64,000 nucleotides of DNA. Origin: Avichristensenella sp031550535 (lineage in GTDB: Bacteria > Bacillota > Clostridia > Christensenellales > Aristaeellaceae). The position numbers and the translations under genes were made by a program. The stretch's first letter is position 1. The number at the start of each line of letters is the position of its first letter. Where the stretch lies: contig JAVBOM010000017.1 of assembly GCA_031550535.1 (NCBI GenBank), positions 1-64,000 of the forward strand, written 5' to 3'. Below, one piece after another: positions 22,095-30,824 of the stretch. Under the pieces are notes generated by a model, which ran no database searches, was not told where the DNA came from, and saw nothing but the letters and a program-made list of their open reading frames with translations.

Positions 22095-22133
22095 AAAAAG
22101 CAGAGGAGTGCGGAGCGCACGCCTCTGCTTTTG
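22095..22133 (-). terminator. terminator of importer 2 operon
   Basis: Stem AAAGCAGAGG/CCTCTGCTTT with an inner GTGCG/CGCAC pair. Reading on the minus strand it ends in a T-run; it may work in both directions. Confidence 0.75.
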
Positions 22134-22160
22134 AGTTCATAAGGTGTTCTTGTCCGGTTA

Positions 22161-23705
22161 TCAGTCAGCCTTCGACGCGACATACTCGGCCAACTGCCGG
22201 TTCAGCTCCTCGATGACCTTGTCGATGCCGGCAGCCTTGGCCGCGGTGTTCATGGCCGCGATGGCGGCGTCCACGTCGTCCACCAGACCGAGGTCGATCA
22301 GGTACATGTGCTCGGCGCGGACGTTGGTCAGCGCGGCGATCTCGTTTTGAACGGGCGCGGTGTCGAAGTTGAAGGCAACGAGCGGGTTGGTCTGCTCGTT
22401 CTCAGCCCTCCAGCGCCGCCAGATCTCCAGGGACTGCGGATCGTTGCCGACGCGGTCCCGCTCATACAGGATGCTCTGGAAACCCCAGGAGCCATCGCCG
22501 TAGGTGTAGCGGTTCTGGTCCGGGCCGGGCTCCCACATCCGGTTGCCCAGGTCGATCCAGTGCTCGCCCTCGATGCCGAAGCGGTACAGCTCGTAGTAGC
22601 GCTGGTCATTCTTCAGCAGGTCGATGAACATAAGGGCGCGCGCCAGGTTCTTGGAGTTGGACGGAACGGCGAGGCCCGCGTTCGCCAAGCCAAGGAAACG
22701 ATAGGTGTCGGGGTAAATGTCGAGCATCAGGGGCTCCAGGCCCTTGCCGCGCAGGGCGATGTTGGCGACGCCCAGCGTGCCGGTGTTCTGCACGAACATG
22801 GCGGACTGGCCGTTCTCAAAGGAGTCGCGGACCTGAACCGTATCCGCGATGGCGCTGCGGGACCAGTAGCTCTTGTCGGCCCACTCCTTCATGCGGACGG
22901 CCCATTCCTTGTACTCGGGCATGTCGCCCACATACTGGATTTTGGACACGGCGTCGTCCAGGGTCATGTTCACCGTGTAGGGGAACATGAAGAACATCTC
23001 GATCGGGTTTCCGTTCAGGCTGATGAGGTTATTCGCGGTGTTGAGCAGAACGCTCTTGAGCGTCTGGTTATCCTGCGTGGCGGCGTAGGGGAACATGCCG
23101 GGCACGCCCTCGGCGACCGCGTTCAGATACGCTTCCAGGGAAGGCAGGTCAGTGACCTCGGGTACGCCAAGTTCCTTCCTGGTATCCTCGCGGATGGAGA
23201 TCGCGTACGCGTTCACGGTCAGGTTGGTGAAGTTCTGCGGAACCACGTACACCTTGCCATCTCCGAGCCGGTTGTGATCCATGTACTCCTCCGGTTGGCT
23301 CGCGAAGGTCTGCGGCATGTACTTCTCCACCATGTCCCAGGTAATCTCCTAGAAAGCGCCTTTGGGGGCCTCGGTGAAATAATGCGCCCAGGAAGAGGTG
23401 TAGATGATGTCGTACGCCTCGCCGCTGGCGAGGATCAGGGGGTAGCGGGTCGCGTGGTCGGCCATGCTCAGCACGTCGACGACGACCGTGGCGTTGATGT
23501 CTTCTTTGGCGAGCTTGTTGATCTCGCCCCAGACCTTGTCCTTGTCGGGCTGCTCGTTGTTGCCGAGCATCAGAAAGCGGAGTTCAACGGGTTCCGTGAT
23601 GTCCAGATCGGGGTCCGTGGCCGCCGCGAAAGCGGGCAGCGCGCAGGTCATGAGGAGCGCGAGGATGAGCGCCGCGCTCAGGGCAAGGGCGAGTAGTCTT
23701 TTCAC
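22161..23705 (-). pseudogene. solute-binding protein of importer 2, interrupted by amber codon
   Basis: A 514-codon LplA-like binding protein in one frame broken by a single TAG at codon 119 (23349-23351). The start is GTG 23705 with GGAGG 7 bases upstream and a signal peptide (KRLLALALSAALILALL...LPAFAAA). The part before the stop ends WAHYFTEAPKGAF, and the part after resumes at once with EITWDMVEKYMP, as expected for an intact family member. So one base change or one sequencing error explains it; no frameshift is involved. TAG is used as an ordinary stop by neighbouring genes, so recoding is unlikely. Internal restart at 23333 would give a protein without a signal peptide. Without this subunit importer 2 would be inactive unless readthrough or another binding protein compensates. 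Confidence 0.85.
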
Positions 23706-23770
23706 GGGTTTTCCTCCTCCTTGATCGGTGGTATTTTGTGAGCGCGCGCCGGGAACGCCCCGGCGGCGGT

Positions 23771-24685
23771 TCATCCCTTGACAGAGCCGACGGTCAGGCC
23801 CTTGATGAAAAATCGCTGCAGGAAGGGGTATAGGAAGATGATCGGCCCGGTGACGATGATGGTCATCGACATCCGCATGGACTCGACCGGGAGAATGGGC
23901 AGCACCTCGCCGGTTTCCTCCATCATCTGCCGGAGCGCCTGGGTGCTCACGATCAACTGATGCAGGAAGTATTGCAGCGGATACAGCTTCCGGTTGTCGA
24001 TGAAGAGCAGCGCGCGGAACCAGTCGTTCCAGAAGCCGATGGCGGTGAACAGGCTGATGGTGGCGACAACCGGCGTGGAGATCGGCAGGATGAGCTGCAC
24101 GAAGATGCGGAAATCCCCCGCCCCGTCGATTTTCGCGGATTCCGTGATTTCGGCGGGGACGCTGCTCATGAAGCCCTTGACCAGCAGAATGTGCCACACC
24201 GAGATCAATGCCGGAAGGATCAGCGCCAGCAGGCTGTTTTTCAGGTGCAGGGTATTGACCATCAGGATGTAATACGGCGCGAGTCCCCCGGAGAACAGGG
24301 TGGTGAAGAAGAAGAACAGGGAGAAGAAACCCCTCCAGGGGAAGTCCTTGCGGGTCAGGACATAGCCGGTCATGGTGCAGAGGAATACGCTGGTCACGGT
24401 GCCCAAGGCGGTGACGAGGATGTTGACGCCGTAGGACCGGAGGATGGCCGTGGGGTTTTGCAGCGAAAGGCGATACCCCTCCAGGGAGAACTGCTTGGGC
24501 CACAGCGAAAAGCCACTCCGGAGAATCTCCTCCTGGCTGGTGAAGGAGCCGGAAACCACCAGCCAGAACGGGAACAGACAAAAAAGGGCGAACAGGGCGA
24601 TGAGCGGATAGCCGATCGAGTTAAACACGGCCCTGTCGAGCGACAGCTTTTTTCCGCGCTGCGGCGCTTTTGAATCTTTTAACAT
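23771..24685 (-). CDS. ABC sugar permease, YtcP/AraQ type, importer 2
   Basis: A 304-residue inner-membrane permease with about six hydrophobic segments. It has the EAA loop EITESAKIDGAGDFRIF and the conserved end FFIKGLTVGSVKG. It lies between the partner permease (16 bases upstream) and the interrupted binding-protein gene. A GGAGG-type site precedes the ATG. Confidence 0.94.
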   Translation of the reverse strand: MLKDSKAPQRGKKLSLDRAVFNSIGYPLIALFALFCLFPFWLVVSGSFTSQEEILRSGFSLWPKQFSLEGYRLSLQNPTAILRSYGVNILVTALGTVTSVFLCTMTGYVLTRKDFPWRGFFSLFFFFTTLFSGGLAPYYILMVNTLHLKNSLLALILPALISVWHILLVKGFMSSVPAEITESAKIDGAGDFRIFVQLILPISTPVVATISLFTAIGFWNDWFRALLFIDNRKLYPLQYFLHQLIVSTQALRQMMEETGEVLPILPVESMRMSMTIIVTGPIIFLYPFLQRFFIKGLTVGSVKG

Positions 24686-24701
24686 AACAGCACCCCTCCG
24701 C

Positions 24702-25622
24702 CTAAAACAGCGCGTAGTCTTTGTCGTATTTGCGGACGGCGAAATTGGCGATCATGATGGTGATAAAGCACATGACCGACTGGAACAGGCCGGAGGCTGC
24801 GGCCCTCTCCATGCCGCCCGATGTGAACAGGCTGCGGAACACGTACATGTCAATGATGTCGGTCGCTGCGAACAGCCGGCCGTTGTTCAGGCCGACGAGG
24901 TTAAAGAACATGCCGAAGTCCCCGCGGAAGATGGAGCCGATGTTCAGCAGCAGCAGGATGATGATGGTCGGCATGATGAAGGGCAGCGTGATGTGGCGCA
25001 TGCGCTGGAAGATGTTCGCGCCATCGATCTCGGCCGCCTCCTGTATTTCCTGGTCAATGCCCGTGATGGCGGCCAGGTAGACGACCGTGCTGTACCCAAC
25101 CCCCTTCCAGGCGTTGGCGATGATGAGGATGGCCGGCCACATGCCCGGCGACCCGTAGATATCGACCTTCTTTGCCCCGAAGGACACCAGCAAGCTGTTG
25201 ATGACGCCCCGCTCGTAGTTGAACAGGTTATACACCATGGCCCCGACGACGACCCACGAGATGAAGTATGGCAGCAGCATGAGGCTCTGGGTGACCTTCT
25301 TGAACCACCTGGAGGAAAGCTCGCTCAGGATGATGGCAAAGACGAGCTGCAGCGTGGTATTGACGGCCAGAAAGGCGAGGTTGTACAGCAGGGTGTTCCG
25401 GGTGATCGGCAGCCATTGCCCGGACTGGAAGAAGAACTCGAAGTTGCGGAATCCAACCCATGGGCTTCCCATGATGCCGTCCCTGTAGTTAAACTGCTTG
25501 AACGCGAGCACAATGCCGTACATGGGAACATAGTTGAAGAGGATCACAAGCGCCACGGCCGGCACCAGCATGAGGAGAAGCGTCCGACACCGGATCAAGG
25601 TGTGCAGTTGCCGTTTGATCAT
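24702..25622 (-). CDS. ABC sugar permease, LplB type, importer 2
   Basis: The 306-residue first gene of the importer 2 operon. It has about six membrane segments, the N-terminal family mark NYVPMYGIVLAFKQFNYRDG and the EAA loop EIQEAAEIDGANIFQRM followed by ITLPFIMP. GGAGG lies 9 bases before the ATG. A near-consensus promoter stands directly upstream. No ATPase gene accompanies it. Confidence 0.94.
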   Translation of the reverse strand: MIKRQLHTLIRCRTLLLMLVPAVALVILFNYVPMYGIVLAFKQFNYRDGIMGSPWVGFRNFEFFFQSGQWLPITRNTLLYNLAFLAVNTTLQLVFAIILSELSSRWFKKVTQSLMLLPYFISWVVVGAMVYNLFNYERGVINSLLVSFGAKKVDIYGSPGMWPAILIIANAWKGVGYSTVVYLAAITGIDQEIQEAAEIDGANIFQRMRHITLPFIMPTIIILLLLNIGSIFRGDFGMFFNLVGLNNGRLFAATDIIDMYVFRSLFTSGGMERAAASGLFQSVMCFITIMIANFAVRKYDKDYALF

Positions 25623-25675
25623 GGCAAACTCCCTCCCAGTTTATCGGCTGATCTAAAAAATTTAAAAAAATTTAA

Positions 25676-25715
25676 TCACTAGTGACAATATACTATAAAA
25701 GCGGGTAACGGTCAA
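25676..25715 (-). promoter_or_regulatory. promoter and possible operator of importer 2 operon
   Basis: Minus-strand TTGACC (25710-25715), 17-base spacer, TATATT (25687-25692). The perfect palindrome TCACTAGTGA (25676-25685) lies at the predicted transcription start and could bind a repressor. Confidence 0.7.
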
Positions 25716-25730
25716 TAGAAAAATCGGGTG

Positions 25731-27209
25731 CTATTCGATTTTTAGCGCGTAGGCAAAACGGCAGGGTTTGCGCTCCGGCAGCGTCACCGTCAGCGCCGCC
25801 GCGTCCCTGGAAAAATCAAGCGCCTGGGCCTCACAGCCCAGCAGGGTCACGCGGTTGACCGGGCGCTTCAGTTCCCCGCCCTCGCGCAGGGTTTTGACGG
25901 ACAGCTTGCCGGCATACGGCCAGCCCAGCGCGATGGCGTACACCGCGCCATCCTTGCCGCAGGTGAAGCGGATGTCCTCGGGCGTGAAATCCTTGATCTG
26001 GTGCGCGTGGAAAATGCGCTCGGTGGTCTGCCGGGTCGGGCCTTCGCCGTAGACCGAAAACGGCCGCGTTCCGTAGATGGCCTCGCCGTTGACCTGGAGC
26101 CAGCCGCCGATCTCGTGTAGAATCGACACCATTTCATCCGGGAAATCCCCTTCCTTGGTGGGGCCGACGTTCATCAGGAACGTGCCGTTCTTGCTCACGA
26201 CCTCGCAAAGCTGGTGGATCAGGAATTCCGGGGACTTGTACTGGGCGTTGTTGATGTGGCACCAGGTGTACCAGACGGTCTTGTCGTCGGTCTGCCACGG
26301 GTACGGATGCTGGCCCGGCTGCCAGTAGCACTCATAGTCCCGGACGCCGCAGCCGTCGTGGAAATCCTCGCTCTTGTACGTGACGCAGACCTCTTTGCCA
26401 GCCTTGCGCGCGGCTTCGTAATACCGCTCCATAAACCGCAGACGGTATTCTTCCTCCACGATGTACACGCGGCCGTCAAAGTAGACCATGTCGGGCAAAT
26501 AGCCGTCGACGATCTCCAGGCACTTATCCAGCCACATCTGGTTGAACGCCTTGTCCGGGAATGGGCGCGGGTGCGCTCCCTGCGCCGAATAGGGGAGGGG
26601 CCTCCGGTAAAAGACCTCGTTTTTCGGGTCGTACACGTCGGCGCTGGGGTCGTTGGAGCAAAACCAGCCCCACAGCCAGGAGTGGTGCAGCCCCGCGCCA
26701 AACTTCAGCCCTTCCGCGTCAAAGGCTTTCCCAAGCTCCGCGATGACATCGCGCCTTGGCCCGTAGTTCACGGCGTTGACGGGGTTGACACGGCTGTTCC
26801 ACATGGAAAAGTTATCGCTGTGCTCGGCGACCGGCACGACGTATTTCGCGCCCGCCCGCTTGAATAGCCTGGCCCACGCGGCAGCGTCGAATCGCTCTGC
26901 CGTCAGGCCGCTGTACAGGTCCTTGTAGCCGAACTCGCTGATCTTTCCGAAGGTTTTTTCATGGTACTGATGTGCCAGATGCCCGACCTGGTACATGTTG
27001 CGCGAATACCACTCGCTGTCGTACTCTGGCACGCTGTACGGCCCCCAGTGCAGAAAGATGCCGAGCTTCGCGTCCCGGAACCAATCGGGGCAGCCATGCG
27101 CGACATGCGACCAGTCCAGCTTGAAGCCGGGCCGCGTTTCCGCGCGGTGCTTCGGCGGTTCGATCTCGTGGTCCTGTTCGGAGTGGCGCGGCGTGATCTT
27201 TTCCGGCAT
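25731..27209 (-). CDS. alpha-L-fucosidase, GH29
   Basis: A 492-residue GH29 enzyme releasing alpha-L-fucose with retention. Family marks are WFRDAKLGIFLHWGPYSVPEY, YVVPVAEHSDNFSMW, GAGLHHSWLWGW and the nucleophile Asp245 in MVYFDGRVY. The C-terminal part is a short beta domain. The ATG at 27209 has GGAGG 7 bases upstream; the frame extends to 27401 but only through a two-hairpin repeat. There is no signal peptide, so it is probably cytoplasmic. It lies between the GH106-like gene and importer 2, all on the minus strand. Confidence 0.92.
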   Translation of the reverse strand: MPEKITPRHSEQDHEIEPPKHRAETRPGFKLDWSHVAHGCPDWFRDAKLGIFLHWGPYSVPEYDSEWYSRNMYQVGHLAHQYHEKTFGKISEFGYKDLYSGLTAERFDAAAWARLFKRAGAKYVVPVAEHSDNFSMWNSRVNPVNAVNYGPRRDVIAELGKAFDAEGLKFGAGLHHSWLWGWFCSNDPSADVYDPKNEVFYRRPLPYSAQGAHPRPFPDKAFNQMWLDKCLEIVDGYLPDMVYFDGRVYIVEEEYRLRFMERYYEAARKAGKEVCVTYKSEDFHDGCGVRDYECYWQPGQHPYPWQTDDKTVWYTWCHINNAQYKSPEFLIHQLCEVVSKNGTFLMNVGPTKEGDFPDEMVSILHEIGGWLQVNGEAIYGTRPFSVYGEGPTRQTTERIFHAHQIKDFTPEDIRFTCGKDGAVYAIALGWPYAGKLSVKTLREGGELKRPVNRVTLLGCEAQALDFSRDAAALTVTLPERKPCRFAYALKIE

Positions 27210-27232
27210 GTGGATACCTCCCTGTGCATTGA

Positions 27233-27290
27233 CGGCGGCGCTGATTGGAACAATCGGCCGCCGTAAAGGGATTTCGCAAGAAATCCTTAC
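27233..27290 (+). repeat. two-hairpin repeat, copy 2
   Basis: Stem I GATTG-gaa-CAATC is a compensated variant of GATTT/AAATC. Stem II is GGATTTC-GCAA-GAAATCC. It lies 24 bases upstream of the fucosidase start, antiparallel to that gene. Confidence 0.8.
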
Positions 27291-27362
27291 TTTTGAGAGT
27301 CTCTGTGATGGCGGGACTGTAGCGGTTGCGGCAAAGGAGCGCCAGGAGACTGTACCCCGCAA

Positions 27363-27398
27363 GAATCCCTCCCGCCCGCGGGCGAAAAGACGGGATTC
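27363..27398. other. nested inverted repeat
   Basis: GAATCCC and GGGATTC enclose the perfect palindrome CGCCCGCGGGCG (27373-27384). There is no U-tract. It lies between the GH106-like and fucosidase genes. Confidence 0.5.
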
Positions 27399-27407
27399 CA
27401 ATAAGTC

Positions 27408-27448
27408 AATGACCCTTTGGCAGGGTCTGGCATAGCGTTCCAGCGTTC
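27408..27448 (-). repeat. 3'-end two-hairpin element, copy A
   Basis: Starts at the base after the stop codon of the GH106-like gene. In the gene's direction it reads CTGG/CCAG hairpin, then GACCCT-gccaa-AGGGTC hairpin. The same arrangement follows the propeller gene at 63871. Confidence 0.65.
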
Positions 27449-30400
27449 CTACCCCCGTGCCTCAATGACTGGCGAAACCAGAATCCCCGCTGGTTTCAGC
27501 CTGTATTCACGGCTCCAGGCGCTGCCCCGCGTGCGCCACGCGCCAGGGTTGCCGGGGAAATAGAAGTTTACATCGGCGTTGTGGATGGAGCCAAAGGTAT
27601 TGAAGCGGTTCCCGAACGCCGTGATGTCCACGCTGTGCATACCCGGCGCGGCAGGGACATGCAGGGCATACGGCGACCAGGCGATCACGCCGGCGCGCGC
27701 GCCGTCCACATCCACGGCAATCAGCGGGCAGCGGAAGTTCGTCGCCGTGACCGCGAAGTGCCCCTTCGTCTCCAGCGAAAGGTGGTACGTCACATTGCCG
27801 CCGTAAAACGGCAAGCCCTGGCCAGTGTAGTCCCCGAAGCACAGGCTGCGGACGGGCTCCGTGAGTTCGGCCTTCGGGCCGCGCACGCGGACACCGAAAT
27901 CGCCCAGCAGGTAGCACGCCTCCGCGCCCACGCGCTGTCCAATGGGAACCGTGACATCCAGGACGTTCTTGCCCCGCTGAATCGGCGGGAGCGGCACGGT
28001 ATGAATGTCCTCGTCCACGTACCAGCCGTCGATCGCCATCGGGACATCGGCGCCGTTCAGGTGAACCGTACAATCCACCGCGCGTTCCAGCGCCAGTTTC
28101 GCGCCCTGCACCCCGATTTCGCTCGCAATGGTAAAACGGAACGTGATGTCGTGCTCGTACTTCTGCCCTGCTTTGACGGCGTATGGCTGGCACAGCCTTC
28201 CGTCGCGCCGCTCCCACCCGAACCGCTCGCGCAGCAGGGCGTCGGCGCGCAGGATCTCCTGCTCCGGCTCAAACGCGCCGCCATCCACCGCGAATTCCGC
28301 CCAGTCCAGCACCAGCACGTTCGGCTCGCTGAGCGTCACGGGGCATTCCAGCGGAATCCGCACCGGACGGAATCCGGCAGGGGCCATGCGAACCGGCGCG
28401 GCGCCGTTGTCCTCGACAAAGCCGGGCGATGTGGGCAGCGCGGCGGGCGCAAGCGAATTTTGCGGTGCTTCTTGTCCCGTGTGCGGCTCCAACCGGAGCA
28501 GGACGCTGTCGTGCGGCCAGAAGGTGCGGGCGACCACGGTCATTCCCGCGCGGTGGGCGTGGGGGATATCCCTGATTTCCCCGGTGAGGGCGTCATATTC
28601 GGTGACATTCCACAGCCCGGCGATCCGTATTTCGATGTTGTCGGCGCGCGGGGTGTCGGCGTTCGCGGGCTTGTCGCCGTGGCACAGGAAGAACCAGCGC
28701 CCTTCGCTGTCCTGGCGCATCTGGTAGACCAGCTTTTCGGCGCGCTGGCCCGTTTGCAGCGATACCGCCTCCACGGCGCGCACCGGTTCCAGCGTCTTTA
28801 CGATGTCCGCCCGGTTGTACTGGACGATCTTTGCGCGCGCGGCCAGCTTTTTCACTCGGTCCGACGGCAGCGCGTCCACATGATCGGGCACCCGGCCCGC
28901 AAAGACCAGCAACCCGCCCCCTGCCGCGAACGCCTCCAGGCGCTCCACGGTTCCGGTGCGCAGCGTAATGCAATCGGGGACCAGAACGGCGTCGTACGCC
29001 ATTTCTCCCACGCGAAGGGGCGACGCGCCCCGCTCGCACTGGCCCGGCAGCAGGGATTCACAGAGGTAGTCGAAATCCAACTGGCCGTACAGCAGCCACT
29101 CGGCCAGGTTCTGGAAATTATCCTCGCGCTGCTGGCGCTCCTCGCCGGTGTGCTCCTGCGGGCCGAACCGCAGCCAGAAGCTCTCGATGGGGTGGATGAC
29201 ACCCAGACGGCACACGGCCTTGCCCCGGGTCAGCGCGGTGTTCAAGCGCGCGAAATAGTCCTCGACATACCGATATTCCTTGTACCATGGCGATTGATAT
29301 CCGATCGACGCCGGATAGTCCCGCTTCGCCTCGCCCTCCATGGATACCCAGGTCAGGTGATGCACGCGGACCGTGACCCCCATGGCGGCCTGCCAGTCGC
29401 CCTGGAGCTTATGCCCCCGGAAATCGAACGACCAGTCCGTAACCCCGTACAGCTCCGAAATCATGCCAGGGCGGCCGTGCTGGCGGACGATGGACTGTGC
29501 CTGCTTGGCGGTGGTGTACTCGCGGTAATCGCTGAGGATGTCAATGCCCGGCAGCGCGAAGGCGGGGTAGTTGCGCATGGCCTCGCTCATGGCGTAGGTC
29601 TGGCCGAGCAGATACCGCTCGCTCATCAGGTGCCCGGTCAGCATGATGCCGCGCGCGTCGCACCACGCGCCAATCCGGTTGCAGAACGCGTCGGTGAACC
29701 GCTGGGCGCAGTGATCGTTATAGTGCCAGCGGGCGTCGGATAGCGTGCCGTCCGGCCTCTCCCAGAAGATTTCCGGCAGGCGGTCAAGCAGATCATAGCC
29801 GTATGCCGCCGCAAATGTCTCCGGGAAGTCGTCGGTAAATGTGGTGACGACATCCTCCCCGGCCAGGGCGAAGTGCATGTTCCCCTTGGCGACAAAGTGC
29901 GGCTCGTCGGTGAAGATGGCTGGCACAGTGCTGCCGAAGTGCTCCCCAAGCGCCTTGTGATACCGCTCGTGCGTCACCTCAATGAAGCGGTCGACGGCTA
30001 TTGGGTCCATGACATTGCCGCCGGGCCGGTTGTTGTACCAGCTCTGGCTGCCCACGCTCTCGATGTACGCGTGGTACAGCATCTCTCCGGGCTTTGCCGT
30101 ATCCCCGGCGGCGAGCCGCCGATACGAGACGAGATACCCCCGCGCGTCCAGCGCGACGGCCCAGCGACCGAGCAATGTGCCGTTTTCCTTGCAGGCTTCG
30201 CGGGCATGGGTGACGCGCTGTTCGCCCGGTATTTCGCCGTACGCGTGCGGCGTGAAGAGTAAATATTTCAAAGCCAGATCGTCGCGCCCGTCCGTCACGA
30301 GGCCGCCGGCTGTCCCCGAAGGGTATCGGTCCTCGTCGTACAGCCAGGTGAGCATGCAGTTCTGCGCGCCCTTGTCGTGGGCGGCTTTGACAAGGCGCAG

Positions 30401-30616
30401 GAATTCCTCGCCCATGTATTCGGTGGCGAGGCCGTTTCTGGCATGGATGTGAAACCCGCCCATGCCCATTTCGCGCAGGTAGTCGATCTGCCGGAGCAAC
30501 TGGTCTTTCTTCAGCGCGCAATTCCAAGCCCAGAACGGAGCGCCGCGGTATTCCGGGGTCGGGCTGTGAAACAGTTCGCGGTCAAGCCGTTCGGACATGT
30601 TTTGTGGATATAGCAT
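27449..30616 (-). CDS. GH106-like alpha-L-rhamnosidase, paralogue
   Basis: A 1055-residue paralogue of the protein at 17936-21040 sharing its whole layout: PFWAWNCALKKDQL, GMGGFHIHARNGL, DEDRYPSGTAGG, GIDILSDYREYTTAKQAQS, GDWQAAMGVTVRVHHLTW and C-terminal beta-sandwich domains. It has no signal peptide. The ATG at 30616 has GGGAG 8 bases upstream; the GTG at 30625 is less likely. It heads the minus-strand run GH106-like, GH29, importer 2 from a consensus promoter. Two diverged copies in one locus suggest two different linkages or acceptors. Confidence 0.86.
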   Translation of the reverse strand: MLYPQNMSERLDRELFHSPTPEYRGAPFWAWNCALKKDQLLRQIDYLREMGMGGFHIHARNGLATEYMGEEFLRLVKAAHDKGAQNCMLTWLYDEDRYPSGTAGGLVTDGRDDLALKYLLFTPHAYGEIPGEQRVTHAREACKENGTLLGRWAVALDARGYLVSYRRLAAGDTAKPGEMLYHAYIESVGSQSWYNNRPGGNVMDPIAVDRFIEVTHERYHKALGEHFGSTVPAIFTDEPHFVAKGNMHFALAGEDVVTTFTDDFPETFAAAYGYDLLDRLPEIFWERPDGTLSDARWHYNDHCAQRFTDAFCNRIGAWCDARGIMLTGHLMSERYLLGQTYAMSEAMRNYPAFALPGIDILSDYREYTTAKQAQSIVRQHGRPGMISELYGVTDWSFDFRGHKLQGDWQAAMGVTVRVHHLTWVSMEGEAKRDYPASIGYQSPWYKEYRYVEDYFARLNTALTRGKAVCRLGVIHPIESFWLRFGPQEHTGEERQQREDNFQNLAEWLLYGQLDFDYLCESLLPGQCERGASPLRVGEMAYDAVLVPDCITLRTGTVERLEAFAAGGGLLVFAGRVPDHVDALPSDRVKKLAARAKIVQYNRADIVKTLEPVRAVEAVSLQTGQRAEKLVYQMRQDSEGRWFFLCHGDKPANADTPRADNIEIRIAGLWNVTEYDALTGEIRDIPHAHRAGMTVVARTFWPHDSVLLRLEPHTGQEAPQNSLAPAALPTSPGFVEDNGAAPVRMAPAGFRPVRIPLECPVTLSEPNVLVLDWAEFAVDGGAFEPEQEILRADALLRERFGWERRDGRLCQPYAVKAGQKYEHDITFRFTIASEIGVQGAKLALERAVDCTVHLNGADVPMAIDGWYVDEDIHTVPLPPIQRGKNVLDVTVPIGQRVGAEACYLLGDFGVRVRGPKAELTEPVRSLCFGDYTGQGLPFYGGNVTYHLSLETKGHFAVTATNFRCPLIAVDVDGARAGVIAWSPYALHVPAAPGMHSVDITAFGNRFNTFGSIHNADVNFYFPGNPGAWRTRGSAWSREYRLKPAGILVSPVIEARG

Positions 30617-30654
30617 GGATATCACTCCCGACGATGTTGATACGGTACACTGTG

Positions 30655-30683
30655 AATTTACTTGATTTAATAAAAAATGTCAA
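30655..30683 (-). promoter_or_regulatory. promoter of the GH106-like gene at 30616
   Basis: Minus-strand TTGACA (30678-30683), 17-base spacer, TAAATT (30655-30660); about 40 bases before the ATG. Confidence 0.75.
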
Positions 30684-30767
30684 GCGCGGGGTAAACAGAG
30701 CATGAACCAACGCGCAAAAGCCCCTTGCCGTTCAATGGATTGCGGGTTTAAACATTCTTAAACATTG

Positions 30768-30796
30768 TTGACATTGTGGGCTGTGTACAATAGAAT
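30768..30796 (+). promoter_or_regulatory. divergent promoter of the GH78 operon
   Basis: TTGACA (30768-30773), 17-base spacer, TAGAAT (30791-30796). It is back to back with the promoter at 30655-30683, so a regulator between them could control both operons. A GTTTAAAC palindrome lies between the two at about 30745-30752. Confidence 0.78.
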
Positions 30797-30824
30797 AGAC
30801 AATAATTAGCAGGGAGGTAAAGCC

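Noticed and set aside
22161..23333. The 3' part of the binding-protein gene as an independent gene
   Set aside because: It has no ribosome binding site or signal peptide and continues the same frame directly after the amber codon.
22161..23351. Reassigned TAG (pyrrolysine or alternative code) in the binding protein
   Set aside because: Many intact genes in the window end with TAG exactly where the family ends, and there is no sign of pyrrolysine genes here.
27210..27401. N-terminal extension of the fucosidase
   Set aside because: The extension is encoded by a dispersed repeat and lies upstream of a good ribosome site for the ATG at 27209.
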